From: Leisingera aquaemixtae
GTDB taxonomy: Bacteria; Pseudomonadota; Alphaproteobacteria; Rhodobacterales; Rhodobacteraceae
Length of the DNA: 64,000 nucleotides
NCBI RefSeq assembly: GCF_019801145.1
Contig: NZ_JAHVJQ010000004.1
Location: 310,001-374,000, forward strand
Direction: 5' to 3'
The translations under genes were made by a program, and so were the position numbers. Shown here piece after piece: positions 1-8,142 of the stretch. The notes below the pieces were generated by a model, which saw nothing but the letters and a program-made list of their open reading frames with translations, did not search any database and was not told the origin of the DNA. Every line of letters begins with the position of its first letter. Position 1 is the first letter of the stretch.

Positions 1-1155
1 GATGGAACCGGCCACCCGCTTTTCCGTAAGCTTGGCCTGGACGTTGCGGCCTACGAGGCTGCGCTGGCGCTGGTGGACCGCTCCGGCACCGCTGATGCGG
101 CGGCGCTGAGCCGGGAAGAACTGGCGCAGCTGCTGATCGTGCCCTTCACCATCTCCGCAGAGCAAATTGGGCCCGCATTTGAGGATGACATGAAGGAGCG
201 CATTCTCGGCTTCCGGCGCAGCCATGGGGACGCGCTTTTGAAGACGCTGGGCACAGGTTTTGCGCCTTTCCAGGAAGACGCAATTACCCCCAGCCTCACG
301 GTTCTGGAAAACGCTCTCTTCGGCAAGATATCCGATGCCGCAGGTGCCAAGGGTGATGAGGTGCGCAAACTGGTCTCCGACCTCATGGTGCGCGAAGGCT
401 TGCGCGACCAGGTGGTGGAACTGATTTTCGACATGCCGATTGCAGTGGGCGGGCAGGGGCTGGCAGCCAGTTTCGCGGAACCGCTGGCCTTCTGCCGCGC
501 CACGATCAAGCGTCCGGATATCCTGATCCTGGATTCCGCGATGGCGAGCTATGACCTGGAAACCCGCGTTGCGGTGCACAAGAACCTGCGCAAGCTGCTG
601 CCCGACACGACGCTGATCTATCTGGCGCCCGGATTTCAGAACCCGGACGTATTTGATGTGTTCTTTGAATTGCGCCAGGGCCGGCTGGTCAGCGATGAGG
701 CGCAGGCCGTGTCCGCGGAAGAAGGTGCAGCCAGCCAGGATCTGGCCCGCAAGCTGCGGGCGCTGGAGCAGACCGAGCTGTTTTCCGGTCTCAACCGGCG
801 CCAGCTGCGCCTCCTGGCTTTCGGCGCGCGCTGGTACGAGGCCAAGGCGGGCGAGGTGGTTTTCCTCAAGGACGACGAGGCCACGGACGGCGCCTACATG
901 ATTTTGTCGGGCGAGGCAGATCTTCTGTTGCCGCAAGAAGGGGCGGAGGACCGGTTGATTGCCCAGGTCGGCCCAGGCCGGCTAGTCGGAGAACTGGGGC
1001 TTATCCGGCAGGAGCCGCGCGCGCTCAGCATGGTTGCAGCAAGCGATCTGCGATGCCTGCGGATCGGCGAGGAAGAGTTCCTGGCGGTTGTGGAGAACGA
1101 CGCGTCGACCGCTTTCAAGCTGCTGCAGGTGGTGGCAGGCTACGTTTCCAACTGA
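1..1155 (+). CDS. C-terminal part of an ABC-transporter ATPase fused to a cyclic-nucleotide-binding domain (5' end outside window)
   Basis: The frame is open from base 1, so the start lies upstream. The first ~210 visible residues look like the end of an ABC nucleotide-binding domain: a weak signature loop (VGGQGLAAS) followed by a Walker-B-like segment (PDILILDSAMASYD) in which the usual catalytic Glu after the Asp is Ser. Residues from about 235 of the visible part form a cNMP-binding/Crp-type beta-roll (FSGLNRRQLRLLA, GEVVFLKDDEATDGAYMILSGEADLL, GPGRLVGELGLI). Known from the family: such fusions are membrane exporters with a cytosolic ligand-sensing tail. Inference: a regulated exporter half with a degenerate ATP site. 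The substrate cannot be told. It ends 27 bp before the FAH-family gene and may be co-transcribed with it. Confidence 0.75.
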   Translation, partial: DGTGHPLFRKLGLDVAAYEAALALVDRSGTADAAALSREELAQLLIVPFTISAEQIGPAFEDDMKERILGFRRSHGDALLKTLGTGFAPFQEDAITPSLTVLENALFGKISDAAGAKGDEVRKLVSDLMVREGLRDQVVELIFDMPIAVGGQGLAASFAEPLAFCRATIKRPDILILDSAMASYDLETRVAVHKNLRKLLPDTTLIYLAPGFQNPDVFDVFFELRQGRLVSDEAQAVSAEEGAASQDLARKLRALEQTELFSGLNRRQLRLLAFGARWYEAKAGEVVFLKDDEATDGAYMILSGEADLLLPQEGAEDRLIAQVGPGRLVGELGLIRQEPRALSMVAASDLRCLRIGEEEFLAVVENDASTAFKLLQVVAGYVSN

Positions 1156-1182
1156 TCACAAAACCGAACGGGAGAAAACGAC

Positions 1183-2034
1183 ATGAAACTGCTGCGGTAC
1201 CGCACGGGCACCGAGGTGCGCCCGGGAATGCTGGACAGCGCGGGCGCAGTCAGGGATCTGTCGGCCCATGTGCCGGACATCACCGGCGCGGTCCTGGGTG
1301 ATGAAACCCTGGCCCGGCTGTCGGCCTTGGATCCCAAGACGCTGCCGCTGGCGGCGGGGGCACCAAGCTTTGCGCCTTGTGTCGGGCAGCCCGGCAAGTT
1401 CCTTGGCATCGGCCTGAACTACACCGATCATGCTGAGGAAATGGGGATGGCCCTGCCGGAGCATCCGATTCTGTTCCTCAAGGCCACGTCGTCGATCTGC
1501 GGGCCGGACGATGACGTCGTTCTGCCCCGCGGCTCAGTTTCCTCGGATTGGGAAGTGGAGCTGGGCGTGATTATCGGCAAGGCCGCCAAATACGTGTCCG
1601 AGGCCGAAGCGCTGGATTATGTCGCGGGCTATTGCGTGATCAACGACGTGTCAGAACGGGATTTTCAGACCAAGCTGACCGGGCAATGGACCAAGGGCAA
1701 AAGCTGCGACACCTTCGGGCCTCTTGGACCCTGGCTGGTGACCAGGGATGAAGTGCCGGATCCGCAGAACCTGTGGCTGACGTGCGATGTGAATGGCGCA
1801 CGGCGCCAGACCGGCAATACCAGCAGGATGGTGTTCACCGTGGCACAGATTGTTTCGCATCTTAGCCAGCTGATGACACTGCATCCAGGCGATGTGATTG
1901 CAACCGGAACGCCGCCTGGTGTGGGCATGGGCGCCAAGCCGGAGCCTGTGTATCTGAAGTCCGGCGATGTGATGCGGCTGGAGATCGAGGGACTGGGGGT
2001 GCAGACCCAAAGAGTGCGGGCGGACGAGGAATAA
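1183..2034 (+). CDS. Fumarylacetoacetate hydrolase (FAH) family protein
   Basis: 283 residues. The C-terminal two thirds carry the FAH fold signature: GIGLNYTDHAEEMG near residue 75, LFLKATSSICGPDDDV near 100, the metal-ligand segment SDWEVELGVIIG near 120, and DVIATGTPPGVGMG near 240. Family members hydrolyse or decarboxylate acyl-pyruvates and fumarylacetoacetate-type diketo acids using Mg/Mn. The ATG follows a GGAGAAAA Shine-Dalgarno (GGGAGAAAACGAC). Exact substrate is unknown; 2-hydroxyhepta-diene-dioate isomerase, ureidoglycolate lyase-like and acylpyruvase activities are all possible. The nearby aromatic catabolism genes make a ring-cleavage product plausible, but that is inference. Confidence 0.85.
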   Translation: MKLLRYRTGTEVRPGMLDSAGAVRDLSAHVPDITGAVLGDETLARLSALDPKTLPLAAGAPSFAPCVGQPGKFLGIGLNYTDHAEEMGMALPEHPILFLKATSSICGPDDDVVLPRGSVSSDWEVELGVIIGKAAKYVSEAEALDYVAGYCVINDVSERDFQTKLTGQWTKGKSCDTFGPLGPWLVTRDEVPDPQNLWLTCDVNGARRQTGNTSRMVFTVAQIVSHLSQLMTLHPGDVIATGTPPGVGMGAKPEPVYLKSGDVMRLEIEGLGVQTQRVRADEE

Positions 2035-2120
2035 CCGGCTAGCCCAGTGTCCCTGCCTGCAATGGCATCAGAACGGTTGCCAGGCCGCTGCCAGCAGGCG
2101 GCGGTCACAGAAGCGGGTGC

Positions 2121-2447
2121 TCAGCTGACACCGCAAAACTGCTTGTAGAGCAGGGCAATCATTTCTTCCGTGTTGCTGTCCTTGAGAGAATAGAAAACCG
2201 TCTTGCCGTCGCGCCGGGTCGCAACCAACCCCTCTTCACGCAGCCGGGCCAGCATCTGGCTTACCGCTGCCTGGCGCATGTTCAATAGAGCTTCCAATTC
2301 GCTAACCGAACGTTCCCCCGCGCACAGATGGCAGAGGATCATCAGGCGGCCTTCATGCGCAAGCGTTTTCAGGAATGCAGCAGCCTCGGCCGCACTCTCC
2401 TGCATGTCCGCTTCCGGCGGGCTGTCGTCACTTCTTGACGGGGGCAC
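2121..2447 (-). CDS. ArsR-family winged-helix regulator, SqrR/BigR-like persulfide sensor
   Basis: 108 residues with an ArsR-type winged helix: recognition region RQAAVSQMLARLREEGLV and wing TRRDGKTVFYSL. Cysteines are at 39, 42 and 105. Cys39 (in MILCHLC) and Cys105 (in YKQFC at the C terminus) are 66 residues apart, the same separation as the Cys41/Cys107 pair that senses sulfane sulfur in Rhodobacter capsulatus SqrR. The start is GTG with AGGA nine bases upstream; an internal ATG at residue 15 is an alternative. No sulfide:quinone reductase, persulfide dioxygenase or transporter is adjacent, so targets lie elsewhere. Inference: it represses sulfide/persulfide detoxification genes until oxidised by reactive sulfur. 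Confidence 0.8.
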   Translation of the reverse strand: MPPSRSDDSPPEADMQESAAEAAAFLKTLAHEGRLMILCHLCAGERSVSELEALLNMRQAAVSQMLARLREEGLVATRRDGKTVFYSLKDSNTEEMIALLYKQFCGVS

Positions 2448-2767
2448 TGCTCAATGTCCTGTTTTTGTTTTTCTGCAGCTTGCCTGCTTCCTGCAACCAA
2501 GTCACCTCGCAGTTGCAATGCGCCTTTGAATCGGCGGAGAGCCACCGGTTGCCATAGCCAATGGCACAGCAGAAGAGGGTTCCGGTAAGATCTGACGCAG
2601 GTTACGAAACGGGGGCAATTGTTTTGAACATCCGCATTAGACAAAGTCGGCTGCCGCCCGCACCAGTGGCCTGGCGTTTGCCGTGAGCCGGGCGTGGCGG
2701 CAAAGCCCAGGTGGAGCGGCGGTGGGAACATCCCGGGTTGGAGGTGCTCCGTTATCCCTAAGCGAGG
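2448..2767. other. 320-bp intergenic region with no gene
   Basis: This separates the ArsR-family start from the 3' end of the upstream dehydrogenase gene. It holds the GTG start signals of the regulator and an imperfectly placed inverted repeat (TTTGCCG at 2677-2683 pairing with CGGCAAA at 2698-2704, 14-base loop) that could end transcription. I see no convincing reading frame or RNA gene in it. Confidence 0.5.
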
Positions 2768-3874
2768 TTATTCCACTGTGCTGGCACGGTTGAAGACAAT
2801 CACGTTCCGCTTGGCGCTGCCAGTCTTGGTGTCGGCAATCGCTTCATTGATCTGCTCCAGAGACCAGCGGCCAGAGATCAGTTCATCCAGTTTCAGGCGG
2901 CCTTGCTGATACAGATCCACCATCCACGGAATGTCGCGCTGGATCACAGCATCCCCCATCTTGGAACCGATCAATCCCTGACCCACTGCGGCCAGAACAA
3001 CGGGTTCGTAGGCGGCCTTGGCACCGGAATGCGGCATGCCGATCAGCACCGCCTTGCCGCCGCGGGCCAAATACCGCGGCGCCTGATCATAGGCGGGAAT
3101 GGCTCCGACGGTTACCAGCACCGCATCGGCGCCGCGTCCTCCAAGTGCCTTATGGGCGGCTTTCCATGGCTTGTCTTCAGTGGCAAGCACCCCGTGGGTG
3201 GCACCGAACTCCTTGGCGGTTTCCAGTTTGTCAGGATTCATGTCGACGGCGACGATGCGGCGGGCGCCAGCAATACGGGCGCCCTGAATGGCGTTGAGGC
3301 CTACGCCGCCTGCGCCGATGACCACCACGTCCTGGCCTGCACGCAGCCGGGCCGCGTTGACTGCCGCCCCCACACCGGTGATCACCCCGCAGGAGATCAG
3401 CGCCGCCGCGTCCTTGCCGATTTCTGCGGGGATCTTCACGATCTGACGCTGGTCCACCACCACCTTCTCGGCAAAGGCGCCGCAAGCCATCGCCTGGTCC
3501 AGCGGTTCGCCGCTGGCCGTCTTCAACGGACCGTTGACTGTGTCATAGGGCGTTTCGCAAATCACCGGCCTGCCGCCTGCGCATGACGGGCAGGTGCCGC
3601 AGCTGCGGATCAGTGTGACCACAACGGAATCGCCAGCGCTGAAACCCTGCACACCTGTGCCGACCCCGGTGATCACCCCGGCGGCCTCGTGGCCGTAAAC
3701 CGCAGGCAGATGCCCGCCCCAGGCGCCTTCGGCAAAGGAAATGTCGCTGTGGCAGATTGCAACTGCGTCCAGCGTGACCTCGACTTCACCCGTGCCGGGC
3801 GGCGCCAGCTGCACGTCCTCGATGACCAGCGGGGCGCCGAATTCATGGCAGACAGCGGCTTTGATGGTTTGCAT
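2768..3874 (-). CDS. Zinc-dependent alcohol dehydrogenase (MDR family, class III-like)
   Basis: 368 residues. Catalytic-zinc ligands are seen in AICHSDISF (Cys and nearby His/Asp), GHEAAGVITGVG gives the second ligand His-Glu, and IRSCGTCPSCAGGRPVIC supplies the four cysteines of the structural zinc. The NAD-binding Rossmann motif is GAGGVGLNAIQGA near residue 195. Length fits the medium-chain alcohol/formaldehyde dehydrogenase group (AdhC/FrmA-like). It likely oxidises a primary or aromatic alcohol, or S-(hydroxymethyl)thiol, to the aldehyde with NAD. The gene stands alone: 125 bp lie between its start and the end of pcaB upstream on the same strand. Substrate is not determinable from sequence. 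Confidence 0.85.
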   Translation of the reverse strand: MQTIKAAVCHEFGAPLVIEDVQLAPPGTGEVEVTLDAVAICHSDISFAEGAWGGHLPAVYGHEAAGVITGVGTGVQGFSAGDSVVVTLIRSCGTCPSCAGGRPVICETPYDTVNGPLKTASGEPLDQAMACGAFAEKVVVDQRQIVKIPAEIGKDAAALISCGVITGVGAAVNAARLRAGQDVVVIGAGGVGLNAIQGARIAGARRIVAVDMNPDKLETAKEFGATHGVLATEDKPWKAAHKALGGRGADAVLVTVGAIPAYDQAPRYLARGGKAVLIGMPHSGAKAAYEPVVLAAVGQGLIGSKMGDAVIQRDIPWMVDLYQQGRLKLDELISGRWSLEQINEAIADTKTGSAKRNVIVFNRASTVE

Positions 3875-3998
3875 GATTATCCTCCCCGTTTGCAGTCAGG
3901 GTGACGCGCCGGGGTGGTTGCATCAAGCGGGAATGCGCAGGGCGGGACGCGTTGTAACGTCACGGAAGACACCCTGCGCGCTGCCGGGCGCAATCCTG

Positions 3999-5336
3999 TC
4001 AGGGATTGCGCAGGCTGTCGGATTTCTTGCTGAACTGAAGGGCCTCCCATGGGGCATGGCCCATCTGCCTGGCGGGGTCAAACAAGGCATCCGTATCCAG
4101 GTCCGGATAGTCCCGCGCCACTAGATCCCGCAGCGGGGTTTGCGAGGCCTGAGCCTCCTGACACAAGGCTTTGACCGCCGCCTGGGCATCGGGCCGCGGC
4201 ATTTGTCCAGCCAGGGAAAAGCTCAGCGCTTCGGCGTGGATCAGGCCCAGCCCGGACGACAGCGCAGCCGCCATGGCCTCAGCGCGCGGTGCAATGCTCG
4301 CGCAGAGCTCCTTGCCTGTTCTTGCGGCAGCTGCCGCGCCCAGAACGATCTGCGGCAGGCACATCCATTCGGTGAACCAGGCCGCACCGTCGCGCTGATG
4401 CTGCTGCATTGAGGCGCCCTGAAGGACAGAGAACAAGCCGCTGCCCTGCCGGGCCAGCGCCGCCAGCACCGAGGGGGACACCGGGTTCTGCTTTTGCGGC
4501 ATGGTGGAAGAGGCGCCGGCTCCACCGAGCGAAATCTCCTGGACCCCGCTTTGCGCCAGCGCAGTGCAGTCTTCGCCGATTTTGCCAAAGGCAAGGTTCA
4601 CGCGGAGCATCCAGTCCGCGATGCGCAGCACCGGTGTGCGGTCGGTGTGCCAGCTGCGCCCCGGATCCTGCAAGGCCAGCCCCCTTGCCATGGCGGCGCG
4701 TACCTCTGCCGCCTTCATTCCCAGCGCGCTGGACGTGCCCGCCGCGCCGGACAGGGACACCATCAGGCAGGAGTGCCGCAAGCCGGGCAGTTCTTCCAGC
4801 AGGTTCAGCAGCGGGGTGCCCCAAGCCGCCGCCACCGCGCCGAAGCTGGTAGGCGTTGCGTGCTGCCCATAGGTGCGGGCGGCCATCGGCAGCTCCGCAT
4901 GCGCCCTGGCCAGTCCGCCAAGCGATAGCACCGCGGCTTTCACATCCGCCTCAACCAGCGCCAGCGCCTGGCGCAGCCGCAGCATCAGCGCGCTGTCCAT
5001 GATGTCCTGCGAGGTCGCACCCCAATGCACATATTGCGCATGTTCGGGCGCCTTCATTTCTTCGCGGAATGCGGCCACCAGCCCCGGAACCGGCACACCG
5101 TTCTGCCCCGCGGGCCGTTTCAGAACACCCGGGTCGACGGCGATCTCGACCACGGCCCGCCCGATCGCAGACGCGCTTTCCTGAGGGATCACACCTGCTT
5201 CGCCTTGCGCCTTGGCCAGCGCGCCCTCCACCAGCAGCATGGCGCGCACTTCGGCGCTGTCCGAGAACAGGCGGCTGGCCTCGCCGCTGCTGAATAGGCC
5301 GCCATAGATTTGGCTGTCAAAGACAGAACCTGCCAT
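3999..5336 (-). CDS. pcaB: 3-carboxy-cis,cis-muconate cycloisomerase
   Basis: 445 residues of the fumarase/aspartase superfamily. The signature loop GGAGASSTMPQKQNPV (about residues 275-290) is the PcaB/argininosuccinate-lyase type catalytic serine loop; HWGATSQDIMDS near 105 is the second conserved block typical of PcaB. PcaB converts beta-carboxy-cis,cis-muconate to gamma-carboxymuconolactone in the protocatechuate branch of the beta-ketoadipate pathway. Its ATG overlaps the stop of the upstream hydrolase by one base (TGATG), so it is the third gene of a pcaD-hydrolase-pcaB operon. Adenylosuccinate lyase is an alternative by fold, but length and gene context favour PcaB. Confidence 0.88.
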   Translation of the reverse strand: MAGSVFDSQIYGGLFSSGEASRLFSDSAEVRAMLLVEGALAKAQGEAGVIPQESASAIGRAVVEIAVDPGVLKRPAGQNGVPVPGLVAAFREEMKAPEHAQYVHWGATSQDIMDSALMLRLRQALALVEADVKAAVLSLGGLARAHAELPMAARTYGQHATPTSFGAVAAAWGTPLLNLLEELPGLRHSCLMVSLSGAAGTSSALGMKAAEVRAAMARGLALQDPGRSWHTDRTPVLRIADWMLRVNLAFGKIGEDCTALAQSGVQEISLGGAGASSTMPQKQNPVSPSVLAALARQGSGLFSVLQGASMQQHQRDGAAWFTEWMCLPQIVLGAAAAARTGKELCASIAPRAEAMAAALSSGLGLIHAEALSFSLAGQMPRPDAQAAVKALCQEAQASQTPLRDLVARDYPDLDTDALFDPARQMGHAPWEALQFSKKSDSLRNP

Positions 5337-6046
5337 CAGAAGTCCTTTGCAATCTGCCCCATCAGCTCTGCCAGACCTTCCGGGTCGGCGAAGAAGGGCG
5401 AATGGGATGTGTTCATATCATGTGCCCGCCCTGGCGGCAGGCGGGCCGCCATCTGAGCCTGGTATTCCGGCGGAATGACCCGGTCTTCGGTGCAGCGGAT
5501 GTAGGCCTTGGGAACGCCCTCGAACCGTTCGCTCAGGTGGACCGGCGTGTCCTGCGGCAGGATTGGCTGTGCACAGAGGTTTTCCATGGCAAAGCGCACC
5601 GCTTCAGCCGGGCAGTCGTGATAGAACAGGTCCGGCGTGGTCTCCGGCACCAGACTGTATGCGGTGCCTGCCTCGTTCTTCCGGGTTGCGCCTTCCAGGG
5701 TCTGCCGGGGGCCTGCCTTGCGCATGCCGATAAGGGACATGCCGCTGACCGGCAGATAGGCGCAAAGGTAGATCAGCCCGCTCAATCGCTCTGGATGCGC
5801 CTCTGCGGCTGCAGAAATGGGAAAACCGCCCCAGGAATGCCCGACGATCAGGGTGTTCGGGGTTGAAGCCGCGGCAACTGCCTCCGCCGTTTCGGCCAGT
5901 GTGACCCACGCCGGATCGCGCCCGTCGGCATGGCCGGGCAGGGTGATGGTGCGGGCCGTGTGGCCGCGGGCCTCCAGCGCCGAGACCGTGTCGCGCCAGC
6001 ACCATGGGCCGTGGCAGGAACCGTGAACAAGAAGAAACTCAGCCAA
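5336..6046 (-). CDS. Alpha/beta hydrolase, methylesterase/hydroxynitrile-lyase-like
   Basis: 236 residues. The N terminus FLLVHGSCHGPWCW gives the oxyanion strand, GHSWGG near residue 72 carries the nucleophile Ser, CTEDRVIP gives the acid Asp and NTSHSPFFADPEGL the catalytic His. The whole pattern resembles plant-type methyl esterases and hydroxynitrile lyases (the MES/HNL group) rather than the PcaD group of its neighbour. It overlaps pcaD by 8 bp and pcaB by 1 bp, so all three are translated from one message. Inference: it may release a free aromatic or muconate acid from an ester that feeds the pca steps. No direct evidence for the substrate. Confidence 0.75.
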   Translation of the reverse strand: MAEFLLVHGSCHGPWCWRDTVSALEARGHTARTITLPGHADGRDPAWVTLAETAEAVAAASTPNTLIVGHSWGGFPISAAAEAHPERLSGLIYLCAYLPVSGMSLIGMRKAGPRQTLEGATRKNEAGTAYSLVPETTPDLFYHDCPAEAVRFAMENLCAQPILPQDTPVHLSERFEGVPKAYIRCTEDRVIPPEYQAQMAARLPPGRAHDMNTSHSPFFADPEGLAELMGQIAKDF

Positions 6047-6830
6047 TGTGCCCGGTCTCCCTCAGGAAGGCCGTCAGGCGCTCAGTGTATACATCCGGCT
6101 GCTCGACACAGGGAATGTGGCCCGCGCGCCGGATCAGGTGGAACTGGCTGCCTGGGATCAGGTCCACTGTCTCACGCACCAGGTCGGGCGGGGTAGAGCC
6201 GTCCTCGGATCCTGCGATGCCCAGGCAAGGCAGCCGCAGCCCGCTGGTGGGGGTATAGAAATCAGTGCCCGCAATCGCAGCGCAGCAGCCTGCGTAACCA
6301 TCGCGCGATTGCTGCACCAGCATGTTGCGCCACAGCTGCAGCTCCGGCGCTGACCGGAAGCCGCGGGCAAACCAGCGCTCCATCACCGCATCGGCCAGTG
6401 CCTCAATGCCGTCGCTTTGAACGGTCCGGACCCGTTCTTTCCACATTTCGGCGGTGCCGATCTTGGCGGCGGTGTTCGACAGCACCAGCGCACGGATCTG
6501 GTCCAGCCGCTTTACTGCCAGCCCCTGTGCGATCATGCCGCCGATCGACAGGCCCACGAACATACAGTCGCGCACGTCCAGGTGGTCCAGCAGCCGCTCC
6601 GCATCCCGCACAAGCGCACCCATCGAATAGGGGGCAGGCGGGCAGGAGGACAGCCCATGCCCGCGCTTGTCGTAGCGGATGATGCGCAATCCTGCGGGCA
6701 GCCTTTCCACCACAGCATCCCAGACTCTCAGATCCGTGCCGAGCGAGTTGGCAAACACGATGGGGGCGCCGCCTGCGTCACCGTCAACGCGGTAGTGAAG
6801 CTGGACATCGCCCAGATCTGCAATTTGCAT
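6039..6830 (-). CDS. pcaD: 3-oxoadipate enol-lactonase
   Basis: 263 residues from the ATG at 6830, which has GAGG seven bases upstream; a longer open frame upstream lacks a ribosome site. N terminus MQIADLGDVQLHYRVDGD, oxyanion motif ANSLGTDLRVWD, nucleophile elbow GLSIGGMIAQGLA (Ser near 96), acid Asp in GSEDGSTPPDL and His in RRAGHIPCVEQP. These fit PcaD, which opens 3-oxoadipate enol-lactone to 3-oxoadipate. It is first in the three-gene operon with the esterase-like hydrolase and pcaB. The usual pcaC decarboxylase and pcaGH dioxygenase are missing from this cluster. Confidence 0.85.
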   Translation of the reverse strand: MQIADLGDVQLHYRVDGDAGGAPIVFANSLGTDLRVWDAVVERLPAGLRIIRYDKRGHGLSSCPPAPYSMGALVRDAERLLDHLDVRDCMFVGLSIGGMIAQGLAVKRLDQIRALVLSNTAAKIGTAEMWKERVRTVQSDGIEALADAVMERWFARGFRSAPELQLWRNMLVQQSRDGYAGCCAAIAGTDFYTPTSGLRLPCLGIAGSEDGSTPPDLVRETVDLIPGSQFHLIRRAGHIPCVEQPDVYTERLTAFLRETGHIG

Positions 6831-6900
6831 GGGATACCTCGTTTCTGCTCCGCCGCAGTCTACCTGTGCCGGGGCAGGGAGGTAAAGCAATCGGCAGGGC

Positions 6901-8097
6901 TCAGCCGTGCAGTTCCATATGGGCCATGATCTGGCCATGGTCCGAGGCAAGCTTGTTGAACGGCGCCTCCGGGTGGCTGCCATCGGTCAGATGGTCGTTG
7001 AAGACGCTGTAATAGTGCATCTTGCCGACCGCTCCGTGCCAGTCAGGGTCGAAGTGGCGCGACATGTAGATCTGGTCGATGCTCTCGTGAACTCCGCCAA
7101 AGGCCGTGGTGTAAACCACGTCGCGCAGGGATTTCCGCAGGAACATTTTTTCCGCCGAGCGCAACCGCACCCGGTCTACAGCCTCGCGGATCTGCGCGTC
7201 TTCGGCCTCGCTGTAGCGGTCGCCCGGGTGCTGTGCATCATGGCGGAGCATCCAGGAATAGTTCTTGAACGGCACCTCGCCGGAGATGATCTCGCTGCTG
7301 ACCGCGTGTTCACCGTCGTTGAAGTCTCCCAGCACCATCACCGGCCGGCCCTGTTCCAGCTCGTCCAGCACCGCGCGGCGCAGCACCCAGGCCTCGCCCA
7401 TCCGCCTGAGCGCCGCGCGCAGCGACCCCATCGCCCTGCCTGCAGCATCATAGGCCGTCAGCACGGTCTCGGGCGGGTAGGGGGCGCCCTGCGGCTTGAT
7501 GTATTCGCCAAGTTTCGATTTCAGGTGGCAGTTGAACACACTGATCACCTGATCCCCGACCGGGACCTGCACCTTGAGGATCGGGCGCGACAGACGGCGG
7601 AGCGTGTAAAAACCCGCGTCTTCCTCCTCACCCAAGCAAGCCATCGGAATATCCAGCGGCTGGGCAAGGTCCTGGATCACTTCCGGGTCTCCCTCAAAGC
7701 CGAAACGCGACAGCACCGCCAGCCCTGGCCGCCGCTTGCCCGGCTCGCTGGTGTCATTGAGGTTAGGGGCAAAAGCCAGCTCTGCCTCGGCATAGGAGCC
7801 GTAGGCCAGTTTCTGGAAAATTGCCTTGCGGTGATAGCGTTTGGCAGGATCGGGGATGCTGGCAGCATTGGCCAGCGCGCCGCGCCGGTCGGCTTCGGCG
7901 ATCACCTGCCGCAGCGGTGCTTCCTCAAAGACTTCCTGGAAGCCGACGATATCCGCATTCAGCGTCAGCAGCTGGTCGGCCATCCAGTCGGCCTTCCACG
8001 CGTACTCCTCCGGCGTGTAGCTTTGAAAGCGGTAGAATTCCCGCTCCGGGCCGATCAGGTTTTTGACGTTGAACGAGGCGATGGTGAAACGTGTCAT
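6901..8097 (-). CDS. Endonuclease/exonuclease/phosphatase (EEP) family protein
   Basis: 398 residues. Motifs of the DNase I-like Mg-dependent phosphoesterase fold occur in order: FTIASFNVKNL at the N terminus, VGFQEVFEEA with the metal-binding Glu near 56, NCHLKSKLG near 185, VLGDFNDGEH near 255 and LASDHGQIM at the C terminus with the catalytic Asp-His. No signal peptide is seen, so it acts in the cytoplasm. Substrate could be a nucleic acid or a small phosphate ester. It lies 45 bp after the dehydratase-like gene and 70 bp before pcaD, all on the minus strand, so it may belong to one long transcript. Confidence 0.8.
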   Translation of the reverse strand: MTRFTIASFNVKNLIGPEREFYRFQSYTPEEYAWKADWMADQLLTLNADIVGFQEVFEEAPLRQVIAEADRRGALANAASIPDPAKRYHRKAIFQKLAYGSYAEAELAFAPNLNDTSEPGKRRPGLAVLSRFGFEGDPEVIQDLAQPLDIPMACLGEEEDAGFYTLRRLSRPILKVQVPVGDQVISVFNCHLKSKLGEYIKPQGAPYPPETVLTAYDAAGRAMGSLRAALRRMGEAWVLRRAVLDELEQGRPVMVLGDFNDGEHAVSSEIISGEVPFKNYSWMLRHDAQHPGDRYSEAEDAQIREAVDRVRLRSAEKMFLRKSLRDVVYTTAFGGVHESIDQIYMSRHFDPDWHGAVGKMHYYSVFNDHLTDGSHPEAPFNKLASDHGQIMAHMELHG

Positions 8098-8142
8098 GAC
8101 GTGTCCCCCTGGCTGCCGCGCGGACCATCGCGCGACCAGGTC

